Positions 15,955-22,991 of a stretch of 49,603 bases of DNA are shown piece by piece (position 1 is the stretch's first letter; each line of letters begins with the position of its first letter). The notes under the pieces are model-generated. The model searched no databases, was not told the DNA's origin, and was given only the letters and a program-made list of their open reading frames with translations. Made by a program: the position numbers and the translations under genes. The stretch is from Desulfuromonadales bacterium (GTDB taxonomy: Bacteria; Desulfobacterota; Desulfuromonadia; Desulfuromonadales; BM103), in NCBI GenBank assembly GCA_014860225.1, contig JACZKE010000032.1, positions 1-49,603 on the forward strand, written 5' to 3'.

Positions 15955-17241
15955 GTGGCCCACCGCACCCCTCGCTCCAGTTATGAGAAACTGACCGGTC
16001 GCCTGAATCTTTTCACCCAGGGCGCACCCCCCGCCAAACTCCTATACCGAATCCTTGCTCTGCTGTTTACCGAACAGGAAGCCGAACTGGTCGCGAGCCT
16101 GCCGCTCAGGCCATTCACTGTGGAGAAAGCCGCTAAAAACTGGCGAGTCTCCCTTGATGAAGCTCAGAAAACCCTGCAACGCCTGGCAGGCCGGGCGCTG
16201 CTGGTGGATATTCAGCTCAATGGCAAAACCGAATATGTCTTGCCGCCGCCGATGGCAGGCTTCTTCGAATTTGCCCTGATGCGCACCCGCGGCGATATTG
16301 ACCAGAAACTGCTGAGCGAACTCTATGAACAGTACATTACCGTCGAGGAAGATTTTATCCGGCAGCTTTTCTTGACCGGCAAGACCCAGCTTGGCCGGGT
16401 CTTTGTCCAGGAGGAGGTCCTCAGCAGCGAGCATGCCCTGCATGTCCTCGATTACGAAAAAGCCACGTTGGTCATCGAAACAGCCAGCGATATCGGCGTC
16501 GGTCTTTGCTACTGCCGTCATAAGCGCCAGCACCAGGGACGAGCCTGCGACGCCGAGATGGAAATCTGCATGACTTTTAACACCGTTGCAAGTTCACTGA
16601 TCCGCAACGAATATGCACGACGCATAGAGCGTAGCGAATGCAAGGAACTTCTGCACAAAGCCTGGGAGCAGAATCTGGTCCAGTTTGGTGAAAATGTTCA
16701 GAACGGTGTCAACTTCATCTGTAATTGCTGTTCCTGCTGCTGCGAGGCGATGCTTGCCGCTCAGCGTTTCGGCCATGAACGCCCGGTCCACACCAGTAAT
16801 TTCATTGCCCGGGTGGAGCCTAACTGCAGCGGCTGCGGCCGCTGCCTGGTCGTCTGCCCGGTCAAGGTGATCTCCCTCGAGGTCGAGCGCGCCGATGGCT
16901 TCGGCCGCAAGCAGGCACACATTGACGAAAACTTCTGCCTTGGCTGCGGGGTCTGCGCCCGTAACTGCCGGGTCAGCGCCCTGACCATGCAACCACGGCA
17001 AAAGCGCGTCATCACGCCGGTCAACTCGACGCACAAGGTTGTGCTCATGGCGATCGAGCGGGGCAAACTGCAGAACCTGATTTTCGACAACCAGGTGCTC
17101 TGGAGCCACCGTGCCCTGGCGGCGCTGCTCGGCGTGATCCTTAAGCTGCCGCCGGTCAAAAGAGCCCTGGCCAGTGAACAGATCGGTTCACGCTACCTGG
17201 GCGCCCTGTGCGCGCATTACGATGTCGGGACGAATACCTGA
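15955..17241 (+). CDS. 4Fe-4S ferredoxin-domain protein
   Basis: A 428-residue cytosolic protein that starts at GTG with GAGGT upstream. The N-terminal half has a winged-helix-like part. The middle is rich in cysteine (CYCRHKRQHQGRAC near 185-199 and CNCCSCCCEAM near 260-270). A two-cluster ferredoxin domain follows at about 285-345, with CSGCGRCLVVCP and CLGCGVCARNC. It begins 24 bp after the GGDEF gene, so the two are probably co-transcribed. Similar proteins in sulfur- and metal-reducing bacteria are of unknown function. An electron-transfer role, perhaps linked to redox sensing by the GAF-GGDEF protein, is only inference. Confidence 0.8.
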   Translation: MAHRTPRSSYEKLTGRLNLFTQGAPPAKLLYRILALLFTEQEAELVASLPLRPFTVEKAAKNWRVSLDEAQKTLQRLAGRALLVDIQLNGKTEYVLPPPMAGFFEFALMRTRGDIDQKLLSELYEQYITVEEDFIRQLFLTGKTQLGRVFVQEEVLSSEHALHVLDYEKATLVIETASDIGVGLCYCRHKRQHQGRACDAEMEICMTFNTVASSLIRNEYARRIERSECKELLHKAWEQNLVQFGENVQNGVNFICNCCSCCCEAMLAAQRFGHERPVHTSNFIARVEPNCSGCGRCLVVCPVKVISLEVERADGFGRKQAHIDENFCLGCGVCARNCRVSALTMQPRQKRVITPVNSTHKVVLMAIERGKLQNLIFDNQVLWSHRALAALLGVILKLPPVKRALASEQIGSRYLGALCAHYDVGTNT

Positions 17242-17395
17242 CCCTCCTTTATAACCATTCTCCTGCCATAACCGCGGATCAGCTCTTTTTTTATTGAAAT
17301 GTAACCTGGATGATATTGTCGTGGTAGCAAGTGGTGAATAATTCAAGCATGTTGTGATAATGCGGTATTAACACCAACCTTAAAGGAGCTCTGTA

Positions 17396-17545
17396 ATGAA
17401 AAAACTGGTCATTCTTTTATCGGCAGTTTTATTGGTTCTCTCGCTTTCAGCATGCGCTGCGACTAGTTCCGCCGGTGGCGCTAAAGTGAAATGCCCTGCT
17501 TGCGGCCATGGGTTTAATTATGTGGCACCAAGCGAACTAAGTTAA
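17396..17545 (+). CDS. Small lipoprotein with a CPxCG motif
   Basis: A 49-codon gene. MKKLVILLSAVLLVLSLSAC is a complete lipoprotein signal with lipobox LSAC (Cys20). The mature peptide has only about 30 residues: a Ser/Ala/Gly linker followed by VKCPACGHGFNY, a single CxxC knuckle that could bind a metal or take part in thiol chemistry. RBS AAAGGAG lies at good distance from ATG 17396. Position and codons look genuine, but I know no characterised homologue. It stands alone between the Fe-S protein and the TetR gene. Confidence 0.75.
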   Translation: MKKLVILLSAVLLVLSLSACAATSSAGGAKVKCPACGHGFNYVAPSELS

Positions 17546-17611
17546 AGGCGTATAATTTCAAACAACAGCCTCCTGGTTGTAAAATTTGAAGGTTGTTTTT
17601 CAGGTTATTTA

Positions 17612-17640
17612 CATAATCCCCGCCATTGGCGGGGATTATG
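17612..17640. repeat. Perfect 13-bp inverted repeat (hairpin)
   Basis: CATAATCCCCGCC, loop ATT, then GGCGGGGATTATG: a perfect 13-bp stem. There is no T-tract on either side, so it is not a standard terminator, although it lies 67 bp after the mini-lipoprotein gene and could end or stabilise its transcript. Confidence 0.7.
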
Positions 17641-17796
17641 TCTCTCACGGGTTCTCGCAGGATTATGATGAAGGCTGACAGGATAAAACAGCATAAGAGA
17701 AAAGGTCGACATCAACTTTATCCGCGCAAAGTTCTGGTCTCCAAAATTCTAACCTTTGACAAGGACGCAGGCTGTGGTATTTTTTAAAAAAAGCAA

Positions 17797-17806
17797 ACCG
17801 AACGGT
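17797..17806. promoter_or_regulatory. Candidate TetR operator upstream of the TetR gene
   Basis: The palindromic core ACCGAACGGT lies within AAACCGAACGGTCTGTTT, flanked by A- and T-tracts, 25 bp before the tetR-type start. Autoregulatory TetR-family operators commonly have this form and place. A closely related core (CCGACCGGTCGG) occurs at 27267. Confidence 0.5.
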
Positions 17807-17831
17807 CTGTTTTTTTTAAAGGAGTTGACTT

Positions 17832-18437
17832 ATGGGAACCAAAGGCGAAATGACCAGACAGAAAATTATTGACGATGCCACCGGGATTTTTCAACGCAAG
17901 GGCTTCGGAACGACCAGCGTCAACGACCTGCTCAGTATTTCCGGGGTTACCAAAGGAAGCCTCTACTTCCATTTTCCGGGCAAGGAAGCTCTCGGTATCG
18001 CCGTACTGAAAAAAGAGGCGGAAACGTTCATGATGTTTCTTGATGATGTTTTGATCGGGGAAACACCGGCTGCATGCCTGGATAATTTTTTTAATGCGGC
18101 ATTGCGCAAACATCAGGGAACCGGTTTTGTTGGTGGATGCCTGTTCGGCAATACCGCTCTGGAAGCAAGTGACTCCTCCCCCGTGTATGCGCGAGTGGTT
18201 GCAGAGGTCTTCAACGAATGGACCGAGAAACTCCGGAAAATCATAGCACAGGCGCAAGCCCTGGAATTAATGCGTCAGGATATGCCCGCAGAGCAACTGG
18301 CGCAAACGGTCATTGCTACTATCGAGGGAGCGATCATGCAGTCGCGCCTGCACAAATCGGCAGAACCGATGACGCGTGCCCTCAAGACATTGCGCATCTT
18401 TCTTGAGTTGAAGATAGATCGCTCGGACAATCCATGA
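17832..18437 (+). CDS. TetR/AcrR family transcriptional regulator
   Basis: 201 residues. The DNA-binding domain at about 8-55 has the TetR pattern: GIFQRKGFGTTSVNDLLSISGVTKGSLYFHFPGKEAL. The C-terminal ligand domain (about 60-195) includes GCLFGNTALE, as in the branch that responds to fatty acids, acyl-CoA or reactive electrophiles (family knowledge, approximate). RBS AAAGGAG precedes ATG 17832. Its stop overlaps the start of the Crp-HTH gene (ATGA), so the two are co-translated. A palindromic operator candidate lies just upstream. Confidence 0.92.
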   Translation: MGTKGEMTRQKIIDDATGIFQRKGFGTTSVNDLLSISGVTKGSLYFHFPGKEALGIAVLKKEAETFMMFLDDVLIGETPAACLDNFFNAALRKHQGTGFVGGCLFGNTALEASDSSPVYARVVAEVFNEWTEKLRKIIAQAQALELMRQDMPAEQLAQTVIATIEGAIMQSRLHKSAEPMTRALKTLRIFLELKIDRSDNP

Positions 18438-18748
18438 ACCGGCTGGAAATGCGCTTGGAAGATCTGATCTTCCCGCCGGTCGCCAACCGCCTGGTTCTCA
18501 CCTTGCTGTGGCAGGCTCGTCGCCATGGAACCAAGGAGGCTGATGGTGGCATCAACCTGCCGCTGACTCAAAAAGATCTGGCACACCTGGTCGGCGCCTC
18601 GCGTGAGGCAGTCGCTGACCAGATTGCCGTATTTAAACAGGCGGGGCTGCTGCTTCCCGGCTATCGCAGCATCAAACTGACTAACCCGAAAGGTCTGATG
18701 CAGACATTAACCACCGAAACCGAATGCGATTTTCCTGAGCTGTTATAA
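18434..18748 (+). CDS. Crp/Fnr-type helix-turn-helix protein without sensor domain
   Basis: 104 residues that correspond only to the C-terminal DNA-binding domain of Crp/Fnr regulators: PPVANRLVLTLLWQARRHG, then INLPLTQKDLAHLVGASREAVADQIAVFKQAGLL, then GYRSIKLTNPKGL. The whole cyclic-nucleotide-binding beta-roll (about 120 residues) is absent, and the start overlaps the TetR stop by ATGA, so the short form looks genuine and not a mis-called start. It may act as a constitutive DNA-binding partner of the TetR protein, or it may be a truncated relic kept in frame. Confidence 0.75.
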   Translation: MNRLEMRLEDLIFPPVANRLVLTLLWQARRHGTKEADGGINLPLTQKDLAHLVGASREAVADQIAVFKQAGLLLPGYRSIKLTNPKGLMQTLTTETECDFPELL

Positions 18749-18892
18749 TGTTAAGTCAATCTCATCCTGACAGGAACCTGAGCCGCTGATGCATACCTTG
18801 ACCGTCCACAATGTTATTTTTCTTCAAGACAAGTGCCTGGCTCGAATCTCATGGCGTTGTCTACACGCAAATTCACCGGGAGATCTTTTTTT

Positions 18893-19807
18893 ATGAAGAT
18901 GAATCGCTCTGATGCATGGCAGTGCACCAGCCAGAATGAACCGCGTGGTTACATCCAGCCGCAAAGTCTCGATGAACTCTGGTTTCACACTGGGACCAAC
19001 TGTAATCTGCGTTGCCCTTTCTGTTTTGAAGGGTCCAAACCGGGAGACAACCGACTCGAATTCCTGACCCTGGCCGACGCTCGACGCTTTATCGACGAGG
19101 CCCTGGAGTGTGGTGTCAAAAAGTTTTCCTTCACCGGTGGCGAGCCCTTTGTCAATCCCGAGTTCATCTCGATTCTCGACTATGCACTGGAGCACCGTCC
19201 CTGTCTGGTACTGACCAACGCCACCGAACCGCTGATGAACCAGATGACGGCGGTGCTCCCCTTAAGGAATAAACCTAACGCCTTGAAATTCCGGGTCAGC
19301 CTCGATCATCCGGATCCAGACAGGCACGATGAATCGCGTGGCAAGGGGAACTTCAGAAAAGCGCTCGCGACATTGGGTCGGCTCAGCCGGGAAGGCTTCG
19401 GCGTGTCGATCGCCCGATTGATGCTGCCCGGTGAGAACATTGCCGCCGTAGACCGGGCTTATGCGCCGTATTTCAATACTGCCGGCGTGTCGGAAGACAT
19501 CACCATCATCAAATTCCCCGAGTTTCATCTGCCCGGCTCGTTCCCCGATGTCCCTGAGATCAGCGAAACCTGTATGACCCGTTACCTGAACGCCGAGCAG
19601 CGTGCCGCCTTCATGTGCAATTTCAGCAAGATGATCGTCCGCATGGATGGCCAGTGCGGAGTCTACGCCTGCACTCTGGTCGATGACGTCGCCGGTTACG
19701 ATCTCGGCAAAACTCTGCGCGAGGCGATGACGCAGCGTGTCCTGCTCGGGCATCACCGTTGCTACTCCTGTTTCGCCTGCGGCGCCAATTGCTCCGAGAA
19801 GGGCTGA
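18893..19807 (+). CDS. Radical SAM protein with a C-terminal cysteine cluster (SPASM-like)
   Basis: 304 residues from this start. The radical SAM motif is CNLRCPFCFEG (CxxxCxxC) at about 37-47, followed by FSFTGGEPFVNPEF (the GGE motif) and a TIM-barrel pattern. The C-terminus has further cysteines (CNFSK, CGVYAC and HRCYSCFACGANCSEKG) that could bind an auxiliary 4Fe-4S cluster. The frame opens at GTG 18833, but ATG 18893 has a GGGAGA Shine-Dalgarno 9-10 bp before it. Such proteins modify peptides or proteins. The gene for a P460-type cytochrome follows 82 bp downstream. Confidence 0.85.
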   Translation: MKMNRSDAWQCTSQNEPRGYIQPQSLDELWFHTGTNCNLRCPFCFEGSKPGDNRLEFLTLADARRFIDEALECGVKKFSFTGGEPFVNPEFISILDYALEHRPCLVLTNATEPLMNQMTAVLPLRNKPNALKFRVSLDHPDPDRHDESRGKGNFRKALATLGRLSREGFGVSIARLMLPGENIAAVDRAYAPYFNTAGVSEDITIIKFPEFHLPGSFPDVPEISETCMTRYLNAEQRAAFMCNFSKMIVRMDGQCGVYACTLVDDVAGYDLGKTLREAMTQRVLLGHHRCYSCFACGANCSEKG

Positions 19808-19889
19808 AACTGCCGCCAAGTGGCGATGTTAAAGGGGATACGGGATAAGCCTGGTACCCCACAACCTTAAAGAAAAGGAGAAGAAGACG

Positions 19890-20384
19890 ATGCAAAAAAA
19901 ACTGACGATTATCGCAGTGGTGTGTGGATTTCTGGTCGGAACCTGGGCGATGGCTGTGGCAGGCGACGTCGCTTTGCCGAAAGCTGACGGCAAAGCGGTT
20001 TACGACTACATCACCAAGACCAGCCCTTACCAGCAATGGGCGCTCTATCCGGGAAAAGGCAAGCTTTACAAGGGACAGCATCCGCATGGCGCCTTACTGA
20101 CCACCTATGTGTCCGAAAAAGCCGAAATGGCACTCAATGCCCGTGCCGGACAATTCCCCGATGGCAGCCTCATCGTCAAGGAAAACTACATGCCTGACAA
20201 GTTGCTCGGTGCTGTCACGGTCATGTATCGGGTCAATGGCTACAATCCTGATGCCGGCGACTGGTTCTGGGCGAAGTACAAAGCAGACGGCGCCATTGAA
20301 GCCGAAGGCAAGGTCGCTGGATGTATCGGTTGTCATACGGCAGCCATCGGCAACGACTGGGTTTTCACTGGGCCGATAAAGTAG
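19890..20384 (+). CDS. Cytochrome P460 family protein
   Basis: 164 residues with a signal peptide (1 to about 24, cleavage after AMAVAG). The mature domain shows the P460 pattern: HPHGALLTTYV, FPDGSLIVKENYMP, GYNPDAGDWFWAKY, then CIGCHTA (CxxCH c-heme site) and NDWVFT. The lysine in SLIVKENY is at or near the position that cross-links to heme in Nitrosomonas P460, which oxidises hydroxylamine. Many family members in other bacteria have unknown or NO-binding roles. RBS AAAGGAGAAG precedes ATG 19890. It lies just after the radical SAM gene. Confidence 0.88.
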   Translation: MQKKLTIIAVVCGFLVGTWAMAVAGDVALPKADGKAVYDYITKTSPYQQWALYPGKGKLYKGQHPHGALLTTYVSEKAEMALNARAGQFPDGSLIVKENYMPDKLLGAVTVMYRVNGYNPDAGDWFWAKYKADGAIEAEGKVAGCIGCHTAAIGNDWVFTGPIK

Positions 20385-20408
20385 TACAGGATGTGATGAT
20401 CATTTTTT

Positions 20409-20433
20409 TTGGGGGGGGCAGCCACCCCCCCAA
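20409..20433. repeat. Homopolymeric G8/C7 hairpin
   Basis: TTGGGGGGG, a 7-nt loop GCAGCCA, then CCCCCCCAA (20409-20417 and 20425-20433): a perfect 9-bp stem made of homopolymer runs, preceded by a T8 run. It lies between the P460 gene and the oxidoreductase gene, 18 bp before the next start. It may end the upstream transcript on the minus strand or hinder translation of the next gene. Run length is prone to slip during replication and sequencing. Confidence 0.7.
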
Positions 20434-20450
20434 GCACCACGGGAGTGAGC

Positions 20451-22592
20451 ATGTCAGGTCGTTGGAAAAAAATTCTCGTCATTGTCGCCATTGCGGTGCT
20501 GTTCGCATTGTTCTTTGCCTTCGATCTGCAGCGTTATCTGACTCTTGCCGAACTCAAGGCGCGACAGGAAGCGTTTCATCAATTCTACGCCGCCAATCGC
20601 CTGTTGACCCTGGGGCTCTACTTCGTCATGTATGTTGTGGTCACGGCCCTGTCGCTGCCCGGCGCCGCGGTCATGACCCTGGCCGGTGGTGCTCTGTTCG
20701 GCTTTTTGCCGGCGATGATCGTGGTTTCCTTCGCCAGCAGCATCGGCGCGACCCTGGCCTTTCTGGTCAGCCGCTTTCTACTGCGCGACTGGGTGCAGAA
20801 GCGTTTCCGCGACCGGCTTAAAGCGCTCAACACAGGCATCGAGCGGGAAGGCGCCTTCTACCTGTTCACCTTGCGGCTGGTGCCGGTCTTCCCGTTTTTC
20901 GTCATCAACCTGGTGATGGGCCTGACTCCCATGCGCACCCTGACCTTCTACTGGGTCAGTCAGGTCGGCATGCTGGCGGGCACCGCGGTCTACGTCAACG
21001 CCGGCACCCAGCTCGGCCAGCTAGAAAGCTTGAGCGGGATTCTCTCTCCGGGCTTGCTGTTCTCCTTCATCCTGCTCGGCATCTTCCCGCTCATTGCCCG
21101 CAAGGGAGTCGATATCATGAAGAAGCGCCAGACCCTCAAAGCTTTTCCGAAACCGAAAAGCTTTGATTATAACCTGGTCGTGCTCGGGGCCGGGTCGGCC
21201 GGGCTGGTTTCAAGCTACATCGCCGCCGCAGTCAAGGCCAAGGTGGCGCTGATCGAGAAGCACAAGATGGGCGGGGACTGCCTCAATACCGGCTGCGTAC
21301 CGAGCAAGGCGTTGATCCGTTCCGCCAAGCTGCTTGCCTATGGCCGGCGCGCAAGCGAGTTCGGCTTTCGCAAAACCGAGACCGAGTTCGAATTCGGCGA
21401 GGTGATGGAGCGCGTGCAGCGCGTGGTCGGCAAAGTGGAACCGCACGATTCCGTCGAGCGCTACAGCGACCTAGGTGTCGAGTGTTTCCAGGGGGAAGCG
21501 CGGATTACCTCTCCCTACTCGGTCGAAGTCAATGGTCGGACCTTGACCACCCGCAGCATCATTATCGCTACCGGAGCCTCGCCGCTTGTGCCGCCGATTC
21601 CGGGGCTGGACCAGGTCGACTACCTGACCTCCGACAACCTCTGGCAGTTGCGCGAATTGCCGCGGCGACTGGTGGTGCTCGGCGGCGGGCCGATCGGCTG
21701 TGAAATGACCCAGGCGTTCGCCCGCTTCGGCGCCGAAGTGACCCAGGTGGAGATGGCGCCGCAGCTCATGGGGCGCGAAGATCCGGAAGTGGCTGAATTC
21801 ATCCGCGGCCGCTTGGAGGCCGAAGGGGTCCGGGTGCTGACTGCATATACCGCCAAACAAGTCATTGTCGGGGAGAATGAAAAAATCCTGATCTGTGAGC
21901 ATCAGGAACAAGACGTCAGAATTCCCTTTGACCAGATCCTTGTGGCGGTCGGCCGCCGTCCCAACATCACGGGTTTTGGCCTTGAAGAACTCGGAGTACG
22001 CATAAGCGAACGTGGAACGATAGACACGGATCCCTTTCTGCGAACCAACTTCCCCAACATCTTCTGTGCAGGGGATGTCGCTGGTCCTTACCAGTTTACC
22101 CACACCGCGGGTCATCAGGCTTGGTATGCCGCGGTCAACGCCCTGTTCGGCGACTTTAAAAAATTCCGTGTCGACTACCGTGTGATCCCCTGGTGTACCT
22201 TCACCGACCCGGAGGTGGCGCGGGTCGGACTCAACGAGGTGGATGCGCGGCAGCAGAATATAGACCATGAGGTCACCGTTTTTCAGCTGGCCGAACTCGA
22301 TCGCGCTATCGCCGAAAGTGAGACCCATGGCTGGATCAAGATCATCACGCCGCCTGGCAAGGACAAGATCCTCGGTGTCACCATCGTCGGCAGCCATGCA
22401 GGCGACCTGATCGCCGAATATATCCTGGCCATGAAGCACGGCCTCGGCCTCAACAAGATCCTCGGTACCATCCACCCCTACCCGACCCTGGCCGAGGCCA
22501 ACAAGATGGCGGCCGGCGAGTGGAAAAAGGCTCATGTACCGGAAAAGCTGCTGGTCTGGATCGAGAAACTGCACACCTGGCGGCGTGGCTGA
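20451..22592 (+). CDS. VTT (TVP38/TMEM64)-domain and FAD-dependent disulfide oxidoreductase fusion
   Basis: 713 residues. Residues 1 to about 225 form a DedA/TVP38-like membrane domain with five to six helices (AAVMTLAGGALFGFLPAM and FAPxxPF-like VPVFPFFVINLVMG). From about 235 to the end is a class I flavin disulfide reductase: GAGSAG FAD loop, redox-active CLNTGC before VPSKALI, NAD loop GGGPIGCE, FCAGDVAGPYQF, and the C-terminal HPYPTLAEANK with the acid/base histidine. It resembles mercuric reductase and dihydrolipoamide dehydrogenase but has no HMA domain and no Cys-Cys tail, so the electron acceptor is unknown. ATG 20451 has GGGAGTGAG upstream; the frame opens earlier only through a TTG inside the G-tract. 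Confidence 0.88.
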   Translation: MSGRWKKILVIVAIAVLFALFFAFDLQRYLTLAELKARQEAFHQFYAANRLLTLGLYFVMYVVVTALSLPGAAVMTLAGGALFGFLPAMIVVSFASSIGATLAFLVSRFLLRDWVQKRFRDRLKALNTGIEREGAFYLFTLRLVPVFPFFVINLVMGLTPMRTLTFYWVSQVGMLAGTAVYVNAGTQLGQLESLSGILSPGLLFSFILLGIFPLIARKGVDIMKKRQTLKAFPKPKSFDYNLVVLGAGSAGLVSSYIAAAVKAKVALIEKHKMGGDCLNTGCVPSKALIRSAKLLAYGRRASEFGFRKTETEFEFGEVMERVQRVVGKVEPHDSVERYSDLGVECFQGEARITSPYSVEVNGRTLTTRSIIIATGASPLVPPIPGLDQVDYLTSDNLWQLRELPRRLVVLGGGPIGCEMTQAFARFGAEVTQVEMAPQLMGREDPEVAEFIRGRLEAEGVRVLTAYTAKQVIVGENEKILICEHQEQDVRIPFDQILVAVGRRPNITGFGLEELGVRISERGTIDTDPFLRTNFPNIFCAGDVAGPYQFTHTAGHQAWYAAVNALFGDFKKFRVDYRVIPWCTFTDPEVARVGLNEVDARQQNIDHEVTVFQLAELDRAIAESETHGWIKIITPPGKDKILGVTIVGSHAGDLIAEYILAMKHGLGLNKILGTIHPYPTLAEANKMAAGEWKKAHVPEKLLVWIEKLHTWRRG

Positions 22593-22629
22593 TTGCGGGA
22601 GATATACATGCAGGAGATCAGCCAATGAA

Positions 22630-22757
22630 GATGGCGTCGCAAAAAGTCCACCCTACGGCGTTATGGCGTTTTTTCAGGACCTCGACATACCATATGTATG
22701 CCTTCGCCCCTGAAAAAACACCAAGCCTTGTAGGATGAAATTTTTTGCTTAGCCATC
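22630..22757. repeat. Long imperfect palindrome (128-bp hairpin element)
   Basis: The two halves align as an inverted repeat along their whole length: GATGGC..GCAAAAA at the left end against TTTTTTGC..GCCATC at the right, CCCTAC against GTAGGA, and an inner perfect 11-bp stem GTTTTTTCAGG / CCTGAAAAAAC. The centre is CATACCATATGTATG. The size and end-to-end symmetry suggest a dispersed, MITE- or REP-like element. It begins 37 bp after the oxidoreductase stop. Confidence 0.75.
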
Positions 22758-22781
22758 CCATGAGTTTTTGCGAGTGCATCA

Positions 22782-22910
22782 ATGAAGACAGCATTCATTT
22801 TCGCAGGCGGCGGCAGTCTCGGCGCCATCCGGCTCGGGGCATTACGACTGATCGTTCTGCCCACCGGGCATGCCGCTGACCGGTGGCCTGTTCCGGCTTG
22901 CAGATTATGA
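22782..22910 (+). pseudogene. N-terminal relic of a patatin-like phospholipase
   Basis: ATG 22782 starts MKTAFIFAGGGSLGAIRLG, which is the beginning of patatin-like phospholipases, with the glycine-rich oxyanion loop GGGSLG. After about 23 residues the similarity stops and the frame ends at 22910. The G-x-S-x-G nucleophile and the Asp-Gly dyad are missing. I see no strong RBS. It is probably the leftover of a deleted gene between the hairpin element and pgi. Confidence 0.5.
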
Positions 22911-22991
22911 GGCGGCGGGTAACATTGAATCTGCTGATACAGAACCGGATCTGACAAGATTGTTGCAAAACAATACCAAGGAGAGCAGCTC

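Noticed and set aside
19808-19889. A possible GEMM riboswitch before the P460 cytochrome (looked for because of the predicted cGAMP synthase)
   Set aside because: The conserved GEMM core (a GCAAAGCC-like element with paired flanks) is not there, and I did not find it in the other leaders that I read.
21471-22625. A 384-codon open frame on the minus strand
   Set aside because: It is antisense to the flavin reductase domain, whose motifs are all intact on the plus strand.
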